Positions 43,904 to 52,600 of a stretch of 64,000 nt of DNA are shown here, piece by piece. The stretch's first letter is position 1. Each line of letters opens with the position of its first letter. Position numbers and translations under genes: made by a program. The stretch comes from Alphaproteobacteria bacterium (GTDB taxonomy: Bacteria > Pseudomonadota > Alphaproteobacteria > Rhizobiales > CAJQND01): NCBI GenBank assembly GCA_024227565.1, contig JAAEUE010000303.1, positions 69,292-133,291 of the forward strand, written 5' to 3'. Below the pieces are notes generated by a model. The model was not told where the DNA came from, searched no databases, and was given only the letters and a program-made list of their open reading frames with translations.

Positions 43904-44650
43904 CTAGCGCCCGCCTGACACATCCACAATTGTGCCGGTGCAATAGGACGCGCTGTCCGACAACAGCCACATCACCACTTCGGCAACTTCCTCAGGCGCG
44001 CCGGACCGCTTAAGAGGCACCAAAGGGCCAAGTTGCTCTACCCGCCCTGGAACCCCCATGTCGTCATGGATGTCCGTTTCAATGATCCCCGGACGCACCG
44101 CATTGACACGTATGCCTTCGCCGCCCACTTCCTCAGCAAGCCCTTTTGTAAACGTATCGATCGCACCTTTAGAGGCACCGTAATGGAGCAGGCCGTTGGC
44201 CCCGCCAAGTCGCGCCGCTGCAGACGACATATTGACGATGGCACCACCCGGGCCGCCGTGCTTGGTCGACATGCGCAAGACAGCCTCGCGAGCACACAAG
44301 AAAGAACCGATGATGTTGATCCGCATCATGCGTTCCACGCTGGCTTCACTCATCTCCTCAAGCCTGGTGGCCACATCCACCACACCGGCATTGTTGTAAA
44401 ACGCCGTGAGTTGGCCAAGCTCGGCATCAGCTCTCTTGAACAGGCGCAGCACATCGGCCTCATTGCCCACGTCGGCCTGAACCGTGATGGCGCGTTGGCC
44501 TTTGGAGCGCACGTACTCAGCCACCGATTCGGCCTCATCGGCCTTGCTGGCAAAATTTACGCACACATCATAACCTTTGTCTGCTGCCAGCCTGGCCGTT
44601 GCCGCACCTATGCCGCGGCTCGCACCTGTTACGAGAAGAATTTTGCTCAA
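43904..44650 (-). CDS. SDR family oxidoreductase
   Basis: A 248-residue short-chain dehydrogenase. TGASRGIGAATA at the N-terminus, the NNAG motif (YNNAGVVDV), and the catalytic tyrosine-lysine in LHYGASKGAI are present; ASYCTGTIVDVSGGR at the end is typical of the FabG-like group. The start is taken as TTG 44648-44650, with GGAG nine bases upstream; the earlier ATG at 44701 would add 17 residues not typical of the family. It is divergent from the monooxygenase gene. Confidence 0.88.
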   Translation of the reverse strand: MSKILLVTGASRGIGAATARLAADKGYDVCVNFASKADEAESVAEYVRSKGQRAITVQADVGNEADVLRLFKRADAELGQLTAFYNNAGVVDVATRLEEMSEASVERMMRINIIGSFLCAREAVLRMSTKHGGPGGAIVNMSSAAARLGGANGLLHYGASKGAIDTFTKGLAEEVGGEGIRVNAVRPGIIETDIHDDMGVPGRVEQLGPLVPLKRSGAPEEVAEVVMWLLSDSASYCTGTIVDVSGGR

Positions 44651-44722
44651 CGGTTTGTCTCCGAGTAATCTTGGGTTTAGCCCAGACCATACAAGCATCA
44701 CCCAGGGGGTTCACGCACTTTC

Positions 44723-45931
44723 ATGACCATTCAGCCCAATGAACACCCCATACTCATCGCAGGCGGCGGCATTGGCGGCTTTGCCGCAGCGTTGGCGCTG
44801 GCCCAAACAGGGCGCGCCGTTCAGGTAATCGAGCAGTCAGATGAGTTGGGCGAAGTGGGTGCGGGCATTCAGCTGGGCCCCAATGTGTTTCGCATGTTCA
44901 AGGTGTTGGGCATAACCGAAGCCATCAATGATGTGGCAGTGTTTCCCGATGCCCTGGTGATGATGGACGCCTTGAGCGGAGAGCAAATCACGCGCATCCC
45001 GCTCAATACAGAGCTTTTCCAAAAGCATTTCAGCTATCCATACGGTGTCATCTACCGACCAGATCTGCACCAGGTCTTGATCGACGCTTGCGAGGAACAG
45101 CCCCTGGTAACGCACTCGCTTGGCCAGAAAATAGTGCGTTACGCGGAACATGATTCAGGTGTCGAGGTTCACCTGGAAAGCGGAGAAAGCCTGAACGGCG
45201 CGGCGCTTATCGGAGCCGATGGACTGTGGTCAACGATCCGCGGGCAAATGCGCGAAGATGGTCCGCCAACCGTTTCTGGGCACATTGCCTATCGCGCCGT
45301 GTTGCCCGCTGGAGAGGTGCCGGCGACCTCGCTGAACAATTCGGTTGTGCTTTGGGCTGGCCCTAAGACCCATCTGGTCCATTACCCTCTTCATCGTGGT
45401 GACATCTATAACCTCGTTTCAGTGTTCCATTCCGACAGATATGAAGAAGGTTGGAATGTTTTCGGCGACACCGGGGAGCTAAACCGCAAGTTCCAAGATC
45501 AGAACTCGGCGGTTCATGCCATGCTCGACAAGATCGAAGACTGGCGCATGTGGGTCTTGTGCGACCGCGAACCAGCGAAAAACTGGAGCTGCGGGCGGGT
45601 CACCTTATTGGGCGACGCGGCCCATCCAATGCTGCAATATCTGGCACAAGGCGCTTGCATGGCGACGGAAGATGCAGTCTGCCTGTCTTCGAAAGTCGAC
45701 CAGTACGGCGATGATCTCGATATGGCATTCCGAGCGTACCAGGCCGACCGGTATTTGCGCACCGGCCGCGTGCAACTCACCGCCAGATTCTACGGTGACA
45801 TTTATCACGCTGGCGGGGTGACGGCCGAACTGCGCGCCATGATGCTGGGCGGGCGTTCTGCCGAACAGGCCTACCAGGGCATGAAATGGCTGTATGACGG
45901 TGTGGACGAAGCTGGCTGTCAAATTCTCTAA
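44723..45931 (+). CDS. FAD-dependent monooxygenase, 3-hydroxybenzoate 6-hydroxylase-like
   Basis: A 402-residue class A flavoprotein hydroxylase. The FAD-binding GGGIGGFAAALALAQTG, the DG motif in IGADGLWSTIRG, and the GD motif in LLGDAAHPMLQYLAQGACMA are all intact. The last segment is especially close to 3-hydroxybenzoate 6-hydroxylases and salicylate hydroxylase relatives, which feed the gentisate route. No gentisate dioxygenase is in the window, so the substrate remains a guess. It may have come under the same control as the neighbouring divergent SDR gene (72 bases apart). Confidence 0.85.
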   Translation: MTIQPNEHPILIAGGGIGGFAAALALAQTGRAVQVIEQSDELGEVGAGIQLGPNVFRMFKVLGITEAINDVAVFPDALVMMDALSGEQITRIPLNTELFQKHFSYPYGVIYRPDLHQVLIDACEEQPLVTHSLGQKIVRYAEHDSGVEVHLESGESLNGAALIGADGLWSTIRGQMREDGPPTVSGHIAYRAVLPAGEVPATSLNNSVVLWAGPKTHLVHYPLHRGDIYNLVSVFHSDRYEEGWNVFGDTGELNRKFQDQNSAVHAMLDKIEDWRMWVLCDREPAKNWSCGRVTLLGDAAHPMLQYLAQGACMATEDAVCLSSKVDQYGDDLDMAFRAYQADRYLRTGRVQLTARFYGDIYHAGGVTAELRAMMLGGRSAEQAYQGMKWLYDGVDEAGCQIL

Positions 45932-46011
45932 GTAATCCACGTTAGAGGTGATGGACGTGAGGCGTCTTTTCTGGTTTTGTGCGCGGCTGTTGAAGATCGT
46001 TTTTTAGGAGC

Positions 46012-46881
46012 ATGCAAATGGGCCGAACTGTATATTTGAACGGCGACTATCTTCCTGAAGGAGAGGCCAAAGTCTCGATTTTTGACAGAGGTTATCTGTT
46101 CGGTGATGGTATCTACGAGGTTGTCCCGGTCATTGAAGGGATGATTCTGGACAAGGCTCCCTTCATTGAACGATTTGACAGTTCTCTGGCCAAACTCGCG
46201 ATCGCCTGGCCCTGCACTAAGGCCGAGTTGTGCGAGATGCTGGACACCTTGGCTGAGAAGAACGGCCTGAGCGAAGGCGTGATCTATATGCAGGTGACGC
46301 GCGGGGTGGCAGATCGCGATTTTCATTACCCTGCCGACACACCAACCACTCTGATGGCCTTCACGCAGGCAAAAAACCTGCTGGCAAATCCTGCGGCCGA
46401 AAAAGGCGTGAAAGTGGTTTCGGTTGAGGACATTCGCTGGAAGCGCCGCGATGTCAAATCCATCGCCCTTCTGGCCCAGTGTGTAGCCAAACAGGCCGCC
46501 GTTGAACAAGGCGCCGCCGAGGGCTGGATGACCGAGGATGGCTATGTAACAGAAGGCACCTCATCATCTGCCTATATCGTCAAGGACGGGGTCATCATTA
46601 CCCGGCCGCTCAGCACGGAGATTCTGCCCGGCATCCGGCGCAAAGTTCTCCTCAAACTCGCTCAGCACCATCAAGTCCGCGTGGAAGAGCGCAAATTCAC
46701 CATTGAAGAAGCTCTGAACGCAGATGAGGCCTTCCTCACGTCAGCTTCAACATTCGTTTCGCCCATAGTGGATCTTGATGGCCAACAGATTGGTGACGGC
46801 GCGCCGGGTCCGGTTGCCCGCCGGATGCGGGAGATCTATCTCGATGAGGCGTTGTCAATCGCACGTCAGGAGGCGGCGTAG
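46012..46881 (+). CDS. D-amino acid aminotransferase-like class IV enzyme
   Basis: A 289-residue PLP fold type IV transaminase. The PLP lysine is K149 in RWKRRDVKSIALL, a setting very like Bacillus D-amino acid transaminase; FDRGYLFGDGIYEV and TEGTSSSAYIV are family segments. It would interconvert D-amino acids and 2-oxo acids, for example D-alanine with 2-oxoglutarate, and may supply D-glutamate. AGGAG stands close to the ATG. It lies 80 bases after the monooxygenase gene. Confidence 0.87.
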   Translation: MQMGRTVYLNGDYLPEGEAKVSIFDRGYLFGDGIYEVVPVIEGMILDKAPFIERFDSSLAKLAIAWPCTKAELCEMLDTLAEKNGLSEGVIYMQVTRGVADRDFHYPADTPTTLMAFTQAKNLLANPAAEKGVKVVSVEDIRWKRRDVKSIALLAQCVAKQAAVEQGAAEGWMTEDGYVTEGTSSSAYIVKDGVIITRPLSTEILPGIRRKVLLKLAQHHQVRVEERKFTIEEALNADEAFLTSASTFVSPIVDLDGQQIGDGAPGPVARRMREIYLDEALSIARQEAA

Positions 46882-47090
46882 CCTGGATGGTGGCCTTCGA
46901 ATTAAAGCCAAAATGCGGCGGTTTAGGCGGAAAAATCGGACAATAAAACCGAAATTGTTGGGCTGATCTTAACTTCCTTTGTGTAATCATTTGCGGGCGC
47001 TGCTGGGGTGGCGGATGGCGCAGATTTGCGGCCACGCGCCTTTTGAGCGCGCATTTGGGCCGGAATGACCGGACATAAACAAGGTAAGTT

Positions 47091-48326
47091 ATGGTAATGC
47101 AGGTGGATCAATTGGCCTCAACCGATAGAAAGTACGACGTCGGCACCCCAGCAGAGTTGTTGTTGCCACGCAACGGCCAGGCGCCGCTCGCTCTGTCAGT
47201 CACCGTTCACGACGACTTTTCAGGCCTCAAGAGCGACTGGGAAACTTTTGAGAAAACTGCTGTTTCAACGCCGTTTCAGAGCTATTCATGGCTCCACAAC
47301 TGGTATGAAAACATCGGCAAGCCGGCGGGTGAAGAGCCGGCAATCGTGGCCTTGCGCGACGATCAGCAACAATTGATGATGCTGCTTGCATTGTCACGTG
47401 TGCAGACACCGGTGGGCAACATGTTGGTGGATATGGGCCAACCGGTCTGCGACTACCATGCGCCGCTTTATGCCCCGCGATTTATTGAACACATCCACGC
47501 CGAAGCGATGCACGAGGTTTGGGCCTTCATCCTCAACGCTCTGCCAGACACCGATCTTGTGTCTTTGGTCAAACAGCCTGAGACGCTCGGAAAAACTCAC
47601 AACCCCATGGCATGGATCTGCACAAAGGCTTACTTCACGCCGAATTCCTATCAAATGAGCATGGCGGGCTACGAGGATTGGCACGACCTGCTTGCCACCA
47701 AACGTAGCGGCAAGGCAAGAAGCCGGATGAACGGCAAGCGCAACAAGCTGGCCAAACTTGGCGAGATCGATTTCCGTGCCGTGACCGATCCGGCTGAGCG
47801 GGTGGCATTCGCTGAAAAACTTCTTTCCATGAAAACTGCTGACCTGGCTCGAACGGGCAAGAACAGCATCTTCAAGGATCCCAAGGTGCGGGCCTTTCTC
47901 AAGGCGGTTTGCAAGCAGGAACCGGAAAATGATGCTGTGGTATTGCATGTTCTAACGTGCGCCGGCACCGAGGTGGCCATCACCTTCTCGCTCAACTGGC
48001 AGCACACGATCTATTATTTCATCGCCTCCTATGAGCGCGGGCCCTATGAAAGAAGCTCCCCCGGCGCTCTGGCCCTGTGCCGTGTGTTTGAATGGTGCCT
48101 GTCTGAGAACGTCAACACCTTCGACTTCACAATCGGCGACGAAGGCTACAAGCTGGAATGGAGTGACAAGACCACCCGTTTGTTCTGCGGAACATTTGCG
48201 GTCACCATAAAAGGTCATGTAGGTGAGCGCCTGGAGGCAGCAAAATTGTCGCTCAAGCACACCATCAAGAGCTCGCCGATCATGTACAAAGTTGCCTCGC
48301 GCCTGCTCTACCACATCCGCAGCTAG
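47091..48326 (+). CDS. BioF2-like GNAT acyltransferase (CelD/BcsL family)
   Basis: A 411-residue cytoplasmic protein of the GNAT-related BioF2-like family (PF13480 type), named after CelD/BcsL of cellulose synthesis. PFQSYSWLHNWYENIG near residues 60-75 and the second half with VAITFSLNWQHTIYYFIASYERGPYERSSPG and DFTIGDEGYKLEW are typical. These proteins probably move an acyl group to a cell-surface sugar or peptide. No polysaccharide genes are adjacent, so the acceptor is unknown. The 209-base region upstream (46882-47090) shows no feature I can support. Confidence 0.82.
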   Translation: MVMQVDQLASTDRKYDVGTPAELLLPRNGQAPLALSVTVHDDFSGLKSDWETFEKTAVSTPFQSYSWLHNWYENIGKPAGEEPAIVALRDDQQQLMMLLALSRVQTPVGNMLVDMGQPVCDYHAPLYAPRFIEHIHAEAMHEVWAFILNALPDTDLVSLVKQPETLGKTHNPMAWICTKAYFTPNSYQMSMAGYEDWHDLLATKRSGKARSRMNGKRNKLAKLGEIDFRAVTDPAERVAFAEKLLSMKTADLARTGKNSIFKDPKVRAFLKAVCKQEPENDAVVLHVLTCAGTEVAITFSLNWQHTIYYFIASYERGPYERSSPGALALCRVFEWCLSENVNTFDFTIGDEGYKLEWSDKTTRLFCGTFAVTIKGHVGERLEAAKLSLKHTIKSSPIMYKVASRLLYHIRS

Positions 48327-48410
48327 ACCTCCTCTGACCAGACCTGCTTAACCGAGCCGCCAACAGGGCTGTTGCAGGTTCTGATAAGACCGACTACAAC
48401 CCAGCCGAAT

Positions 48411-48433
48411 GATCGCCTGCCAAATGGGCGATC
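48411..48433 (+). promoter_or_regulatory. Leader inverted repeat 1 upstream of the ABC importer
   Basis: GATCGCC (48411-48417) and GGCGATC (48427-48433) form a perfect 7-bp stem with a 9-base loop, 105 bases before the substrate-binding protein ATG. No T run follows, so it is not a clear terminator of the preceding gene; it may be an operator or RNA hairpin. Confidence 0.4.
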
Positions 48434-48462
48434 GGCCATGCGTGCCGTTTGCACGTGCGGCG

Positions 48463-48497
48463 CATACTCTGACTTTTGAGTATGTTACGCTCAAAAG
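48463..48497 (+). promoter_or_regulatory. Overlapping alternative hairpins in the ABC importer leader
   Basis: Two inverted repeats share the sequence GAG: CATACTC / GAGTATG (48463-48469, 48478-48484) and CTTTTGAG / CTCAAAAG (48473-48480, 48490-48497). They cannot form at the same time. They sit 41-75 bases before the substrate-binding protein ATG and could be an operator pair or an RNA switch controlling the operon. Confidence 0.45.
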
Positions 48498-48537
48498 GTA
48501 TGAGTAATGGAACCGGCAACCAGGGAGGTAAGACCAT

Positions 48538-49779
48538 ATGTTCCAATTCCGTAAATCGTTGACAGTTGCTGCTGTAGCTACCACCGCGATGATTGGCTTT
48601 TCAGGCCAGGCATCAGCAATGGATTGCGGCGAGATCAATCTCGGCTCGGCCATTTCGCTGACCGGCAAGTATGCAACCAACGGCATCCACGCCAAGAATG
48701 GCTATGAATTTGCCATCAAAAAGATCAAGGAAGCCGGCGGCGTTAAGGTCGGCGACAAGTGCTACAACTTCAAAGTCACCTACTATGACGATGAGTCAAA
48801 GGGTGACCGTGGCGCAACCCTGGCAGAGCGTCTGATCAACCAGGACAAGATCCAATATATGCTTGGTCCATACTCCTCAGGCCTGACCAAGGCGATTGCG
48901 CCGGTCACCGAGAAGTACAAGATCCCGATGGTGGAAGCAGAAGGCGCCTCGCGCTCGCTGTTCAACAAGGGCTACAAGTACCTCTTCGCCGTGCTCTCAA
49001 CCTCTGAGCAGTATCTTGCGTCAGCCGTTGCTCTGGCTGCCGAAATGGCAGAAAAGAACGGCCAGAAGTCTTCCGATGTGAAAGTGGCCGTGGCCGTTGA
49101 AAACGACCCGTTCTCTCTCGACATCCGGGCAGGTGTTCTGGACGATGCCAAGAAGTTCGGCATGAAAGTGGTGATCGACGAGAAGCTGCCGCGCGATCTG
49201 TCTGACATGAGCGCTATTCTGACCAAGGTCAAGCTTCTGAAGCCGGACGTGCTGATCGTATCTGGTCACTCCAAAGGGGCAGCAACCGCGGTTCGTCAGA
49301 TTGGCGAAATGAAGATCAACGCACCGATGGTTGCGGTCACGCACTGTGAAGCTGCGGACGTAACAGGCAAGTTCGGCAAAACCGCCAACGACATCCTGTG
49401 CTCCACACAGTGGGCTGAAACCCTTTCCTACAAAGACCCGATCTTCGGAACGGCTGCTGAGTATGAAAAAGAGTTCAAGGCAACCTACAGCGAATATGCT
49501 GAAAAGAAAGTTCCCTACCAGACCGCACAGGCCTCTGCTGCAGTGTACGTCTACAAGGACGCTTTTGAACGCGCTGGCTCCATGGACAAGGAAAAGGTTC
49601 GTGATGCGATTTCCGCCACCGAGCTAGACACTTTCTATGGCAAGATCAAGTTCTCTGAAGCTGGCAACAATCTCGCCAAGCCGATGGTTCTGCGCCAGAT
49701 CCAGGACGGCAAGTACAACGTGGTGGCACCGTCCGCCTTTGCGTCTCACAAGCTGAACTGGCCCCGCAAGGCTGAGTAG
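48538..49779 (+). CDS. Branched-chain amino acid type ABC transporter, substrate-binding protein
   Basis: A 413-residue periplasmic binding protein of the Leu/Ile/Val (HAAT) type. The signal peptide covers residues 1-30 and ends GQASA|MDC. The mature protein shows GEINLGSAISLTGKYA at the start and AEGASRSLFNKGYKYLFAV, family segments of periplasmic binding fold type I. GGGAGGT ahead of the ATG is a strong ribosome binding site. The permeases and ATPases follow, with a terminator-like hairpin in between, so this subunit is likely made in excess. The ligand is not predictable; amides, amino acids and aromatic acids are all known in the family. Confidence 0.93.
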   Translation: MFQFRKSLTVAAVATTAMIGFSGQASAMDCGEINLGSAISLTGKYATNGIHAKNGYEFAIKKIKEAGGVKVGDKCYNFKVTYYDDESKGDRGATLAERLINQDKIQYMLGPYSSGLTKAIAPVTEKYKIPMVEAEGASRSLFNKGYKYLFAVLSTSEQYLASAVALAAEMAEKNGQKSSDVKVAVAVENDPFSLDIRAGVLDDAKKFGMKVVIDEKLPRDLSDMSAILTKVKLLKPDVLIVSGHSKGAATAVRQIGEMKINAPMVAVTHCEAADVTGKFGKTANDILCSTQWAETLSYKDPIFGTAAEYEKEFKATYSEYAEKKVPYQTAQASAAVYVYKDAFERAGSMDKEKVRDAISATELDTFYGKIKFSEAGNNLAKPMVLRQIQDGKYNVVAPSAFASHKLNWPRKAE

Positions 49780-49809
49780 TTCTCCAAGTGACGATCTAAG
49801 TTAAGGGAG

Positions 49810-49843
49810 CCGGGCATCACGGAGGGTGATGTCCGGTTTCTTT
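49810..49843 (+). terminator. Partial terminator between binding protein and permeases
   Basis: CCGGGCATCAC (49810-49820) pairs with GTGATGTCCGG (49826-49836) apart from one G-U, with a 5-base loop, followed by TTTCTTT. Placed between the binding protein and permease genes, it should lower transcription of the downstream genes. Confidence 0.8.
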
Positions 49844-49898
49844 CCAATAGAGCCGGAAAATCCAATGAATTCGATCCGGCATCGGGTGGGGCCAAAAA

Positions 49899-50810
49899 AT
49901 GGATCAAGTACTCGGAAACATCGACCTTCTGTTTCAGTTCCCGGTTGTGAACGTCAAAATTCTCATGGATGGCTTGATGATCGGCGCGCTATTTGCCGTC
50001 GCCGCATATGGCCTCGCGCTTGTCTGGGGCGTCATGAATGTCAAGAACCTGGCCCAGGGTGACTTCGTCATCGCCGGCGGGTACGTCTCCTGGTGGCTGG
50101 CGCAGAAAGGTCTGCCGCCGCTTCTGGGCGTTCCCATCGCCTTCATCGTCCTTTGGGGCGTCGGTTGGGTGCTCTACAAGCTGGTCATCAGCCGGGTTAT
50201 CGGTCGAGATCTTTTCACATCGCTGCTTGCTACATTCGGCATCGCGATCATGATTGCCCAGATTCTCAATCTCATTTTCGGTTCCGACACCCAATCCATC
50301 AAACTGCCCTACGACACGCTTTATTTCTTTGATGGCTTTGTGGACGTGCCCATCGCCAAACTCATCGGCGTCATCATGGCGGCCACCCTGGCAACCGGCG
50401 TGGTCGTTTTCATGAAGAAAAGCCGTATGGGCCAAGCCATCCGCGCCACCGCCCAGGACCCTCGCGCGGCCAGGGTTATGGGGATCGACACAGAAAAGGT
50501 CTATGCCTTCACCTTCTCGCTCAATTCTGCGATTTGCGGAGCTGCCGGCGCCATCATCGTGATGGTGTGGCTTATCCAGCCCTTCTACGGCATCACCTAT
50601 TCCATCCGCTCCTTCGTGATCGTCACCGCCGCCGGCCTTGGCAATCTGCCCGGCGTAATTGCAGCAGGCCTCGGCATCGGGGCCCTTGAGCAATATGGTG
50701 CCCACATCTTCGGCATCGGTTACCAGCAAGCCGTCGCCGTACTGCTGCTCTTGCTGGTGCTGCTGGTTCGATTGGCCCAGCAACGCCGCAACCGCCAAGT
50801 TCTGCAGTAG
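49899..50810 (+). CDS. livH: Branched-chain amino acid type ABC transporter permease LivH
   Basis: A 303-residue inner-membrane permease of the LivH/BPD_transp_2 family with about eight helices. GLMIGALFAVAAYGLALVWGVMNVKNLAQGDFV at the start and RATAQDPRAARVMGID, the cytoplasmic coupling loop (EAA-like), are typical. It pairs with LivM. Gene symbol is by family; the substrate may not be a branched-chain amino acid. It lies 119 bases after the binding protein, beyond the hairpin terminator. Confidence 0.93.
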   Translation: MDQVLGNIDLLFQFPVVNVKILMDGLMIGALFAVAAYGLALVWGVMNVKNLAQGDFVIAGGYVSWWLAQKGLPPLLGVPIAFIVLWGVGWVLYKLVISRVIGRDLFTSLLATFGIAIMIAQILNLIFGSDTQSIKLPYDTLYFFDGFVDVPIAKLIGVIMAATLATGVVVFMKKSRMGQAIRATAQDPRAARVMGIDTEKVYAFTFSLNSAICGAAGAIIVMVWLIQPFYGITYSIRSFVIVTAAGLGNLPGVIAAGLGIGALEQYGAHIFGIGYQQAVAVLLLLLVLLVRLAQQRRNRQVLQ

Positions 50811-50822
50811 GGGGCAAAGGAC

Positions 50823-51860
50823 ATGAACAAGACCTTGCTCTACGGCATCCTGATCGCGGGCACCATTATTGCGCCCTTCATCTTGCCTGACTATCGGACG
50901 CAGCTCGCCACCATGTGGTTGATGATCATCGTGGCCCTCACATGGGACATGACCGGTGGCCAGATGGGTTACAACTCACTTGGCAACATATTCTTCTACG
51001 GTACGGGCATGTATGTGGCTGCCGTGGTGGGCATTAGTTTGGCCTACAACGTGGCCGACTACACCAACGCGGCTGGCGGCGGCATCTACAAGTTCACCGA
51101 CGGCCAATATTTCGGCGGCATCTTCCTCGGCTCCATCGCGGCAGGCCTGTTCTGTGCCGCCTGCGCCGTCATCATCGGTTGGATCACCTTCGGGCTGCGC
51201 GGCCCCTACTTTGCCATCGGTACCCTAGGGGTGGCGATTGCAGCTGGCGAACTGGTATCCAACTGGGACTGGGTCGGGGGCGGCCAAGGCATTGCCCTTC
51301 CGGTTTATCCCGGTGATTTCAACATCGGCAAGATCTTCTTCTACTTCCTCTTTGCCGGTCTAGGCTGCGCTGTCTTCATTTTCGTCAAATGGCTCTATTC
51401 CACCCGTTTCGGAGCAGCAATGAACGCCATCCGCGACGATGAGGAAAAAGCCGAAGCCATGGGCATCCACACCTTGCGCTACAAGCTGATTGCCTGGGCC
51501 ATGGCGGCGTTCTTCGTCGGCATCGCTGGCGCCATTTCCGCCTTCCAGCTCATACACTTTGAGCCACTTGAGACCGCCTACCAGACCATCAACCTCGGGA
51601 TCTTCATGGTTGTTTGCGTTCTGCTTGGCGGCAAAGGAACCCTTTGGGGCCCGGTCATCGGCGCGATCATGTTTCATGTCTTCAAGGAAGTTACCTGGAA
51701 TTACCTCTTAGGCTGGCAATGGGTGGCACTCGGTGCACTTATCGTCGTGACCGTAGTGTACTTCCAGGACGGCGTCATGGGTTGGCTGATGCTTAAACGG
51801 CCGGAATGGTTCGGTATGAAAGTCGAACAGAAGACCGCCAGCGCGGAGGCCGTCAAATGA
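50823..51860 (+). CDS. livM: Branched-chain amino acid type ABC transporter permease LivM
   Basis: A 345-residue inner-membrane permease, partner of LivH. MWLMIIVALTWDMTGGQMGYNSLGN is a LivM hallmark, and AMNAIRDDEEKAEAMGI is the ATPase coupling loop. There is an extra loop of about 40 residues (NAAGGGIYKFTDGQYFGG) between early helices, commonly variable in the family. The ribosome binding site AGGGGG precedes the ATG. Its stop overlaps the livG ATG (ATGA). Confidence 0.92.
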   Translation: MNKTLLYGILIAGTIIAPFILPDYRTQLATMWLMIIVALTWDMTGGQMGYNSLGNIFFYGTGMYVAAVVGISLAYNVADYTNAAGGGIYKFTDGQYFGGIFLGSIAAGLFCAACAVIIGWITFGLRGPYFAIGTLGVAIAAGELVSNWDWVGGGQGIALPVYPGDFNIGKIFFYFLFAGLGCAVFIFVKWLYSTRFGAAMNAIRDDEEKAEAMGIHTLRYKLIAWAMAAFFVGIAGAISAFQLIHFEPLETAYQTINLGIFMVVCVLLGGKGTLWGPVIGAIMFHVFKEVTWNYLLGWQWVALGALIVVTVVYFQDGVMGWLMLKRPEWFGMKVEQKTASAEAVK

Positions 51861-52600
51861 ACAAAATCATTGAAGTCAAAGACGTCTCCAAATCCTATGG
51901 CGGTGTGGTGGCCAACAAGGACATCTCCATCGAAGTGCAAGAAGGTGGGATCACCGGCCTGATTGGCCCGAACGGATCGGGCAAGACCACGTTGTTCAAC
52001 TCCATTGTGGGCTATCACCCCATCGATGGCGGCTCGATCAAGTTCCAGAACCAGGAAATCTCCAAGCTCCAGGTTCAGGATATCGCCCGGCTTGGCCTTC
52101 TGCGTACCTTCCAGCAGACACGCATCTACGGTGCCATGGATTGTGTACAGAACATGCTAATCTCCCTGCCTCACCGCAAGATGAGCCTGAACGACATGTT
52201 CAGTCGCAACACCAAAGCTGATTACGAGAAGGCTGACCGATTGCTGGAGTTCGTCGGGCTCTATGAAAAGCGCTTCCTGCGCTCTGGCTCGCTTTCCTTC
52301 GGGCAGCAGAAGCTTTTGGAATTCGCAATGGCCTTGATGAACGAACCTACCGTGCTTTTGCTCGACGAGCCGACAGCCGGCATCAACCCCACACTCATCA
52401 ATGGGCTGATCGACCGGTTGCGCCGCGCCAATACAGAGTTCGGCATTACGCTCTTCATTATTGAGCACAATATGCGGGTGATCATGAACATGGCCGACAA
52501 GATGTATTGCCTGGCGCATGGGGAGCTTCTAGCGGAAGGTACGCCAGATGAAATTCAAAACGACCAACGCGTGATCGACGCCTATCTGGGGGCACATTGA
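51857..52600 (+). CDS. livG: Branched-chain amino acid type ABC transporter ATP-binding protein LivG
   Basis: A 247-residue ABC ATPase. Walker A is GPNGSGKTT, the signature is SLSFGQQKL and Walker B is LLLDEPTAG. It energises import with LivF. I take the ATG at 51857 that overlaps the livM stop; an in-frame start at 51806 lies inside livM and adds no family sequence. Its stop shares a base with the livF ATG (TGATG). Confidence 0.93.
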   Translation: MNKIIEVKDVSKSYGGVVANKDISIEVQEGGITGLIGPNGSGKTTLFNSIVGYHPIDGGSIKFQNQEISKLQVQDIARLGLLRTFQQTRIYGAMDCVQNMLISLPHRKMSLNDMFSRNTKADYEKADRLLEFVGLYEKRFLRSGSLSFGQQKLLEFAMALMNEPTVLLLDEPTAGINPTLINGLIDRLRRANTEFGITLFIIEHNMRVIMNMADKMYCLAHGELLAEGTPDEIQNDQRVIDAYLGAH

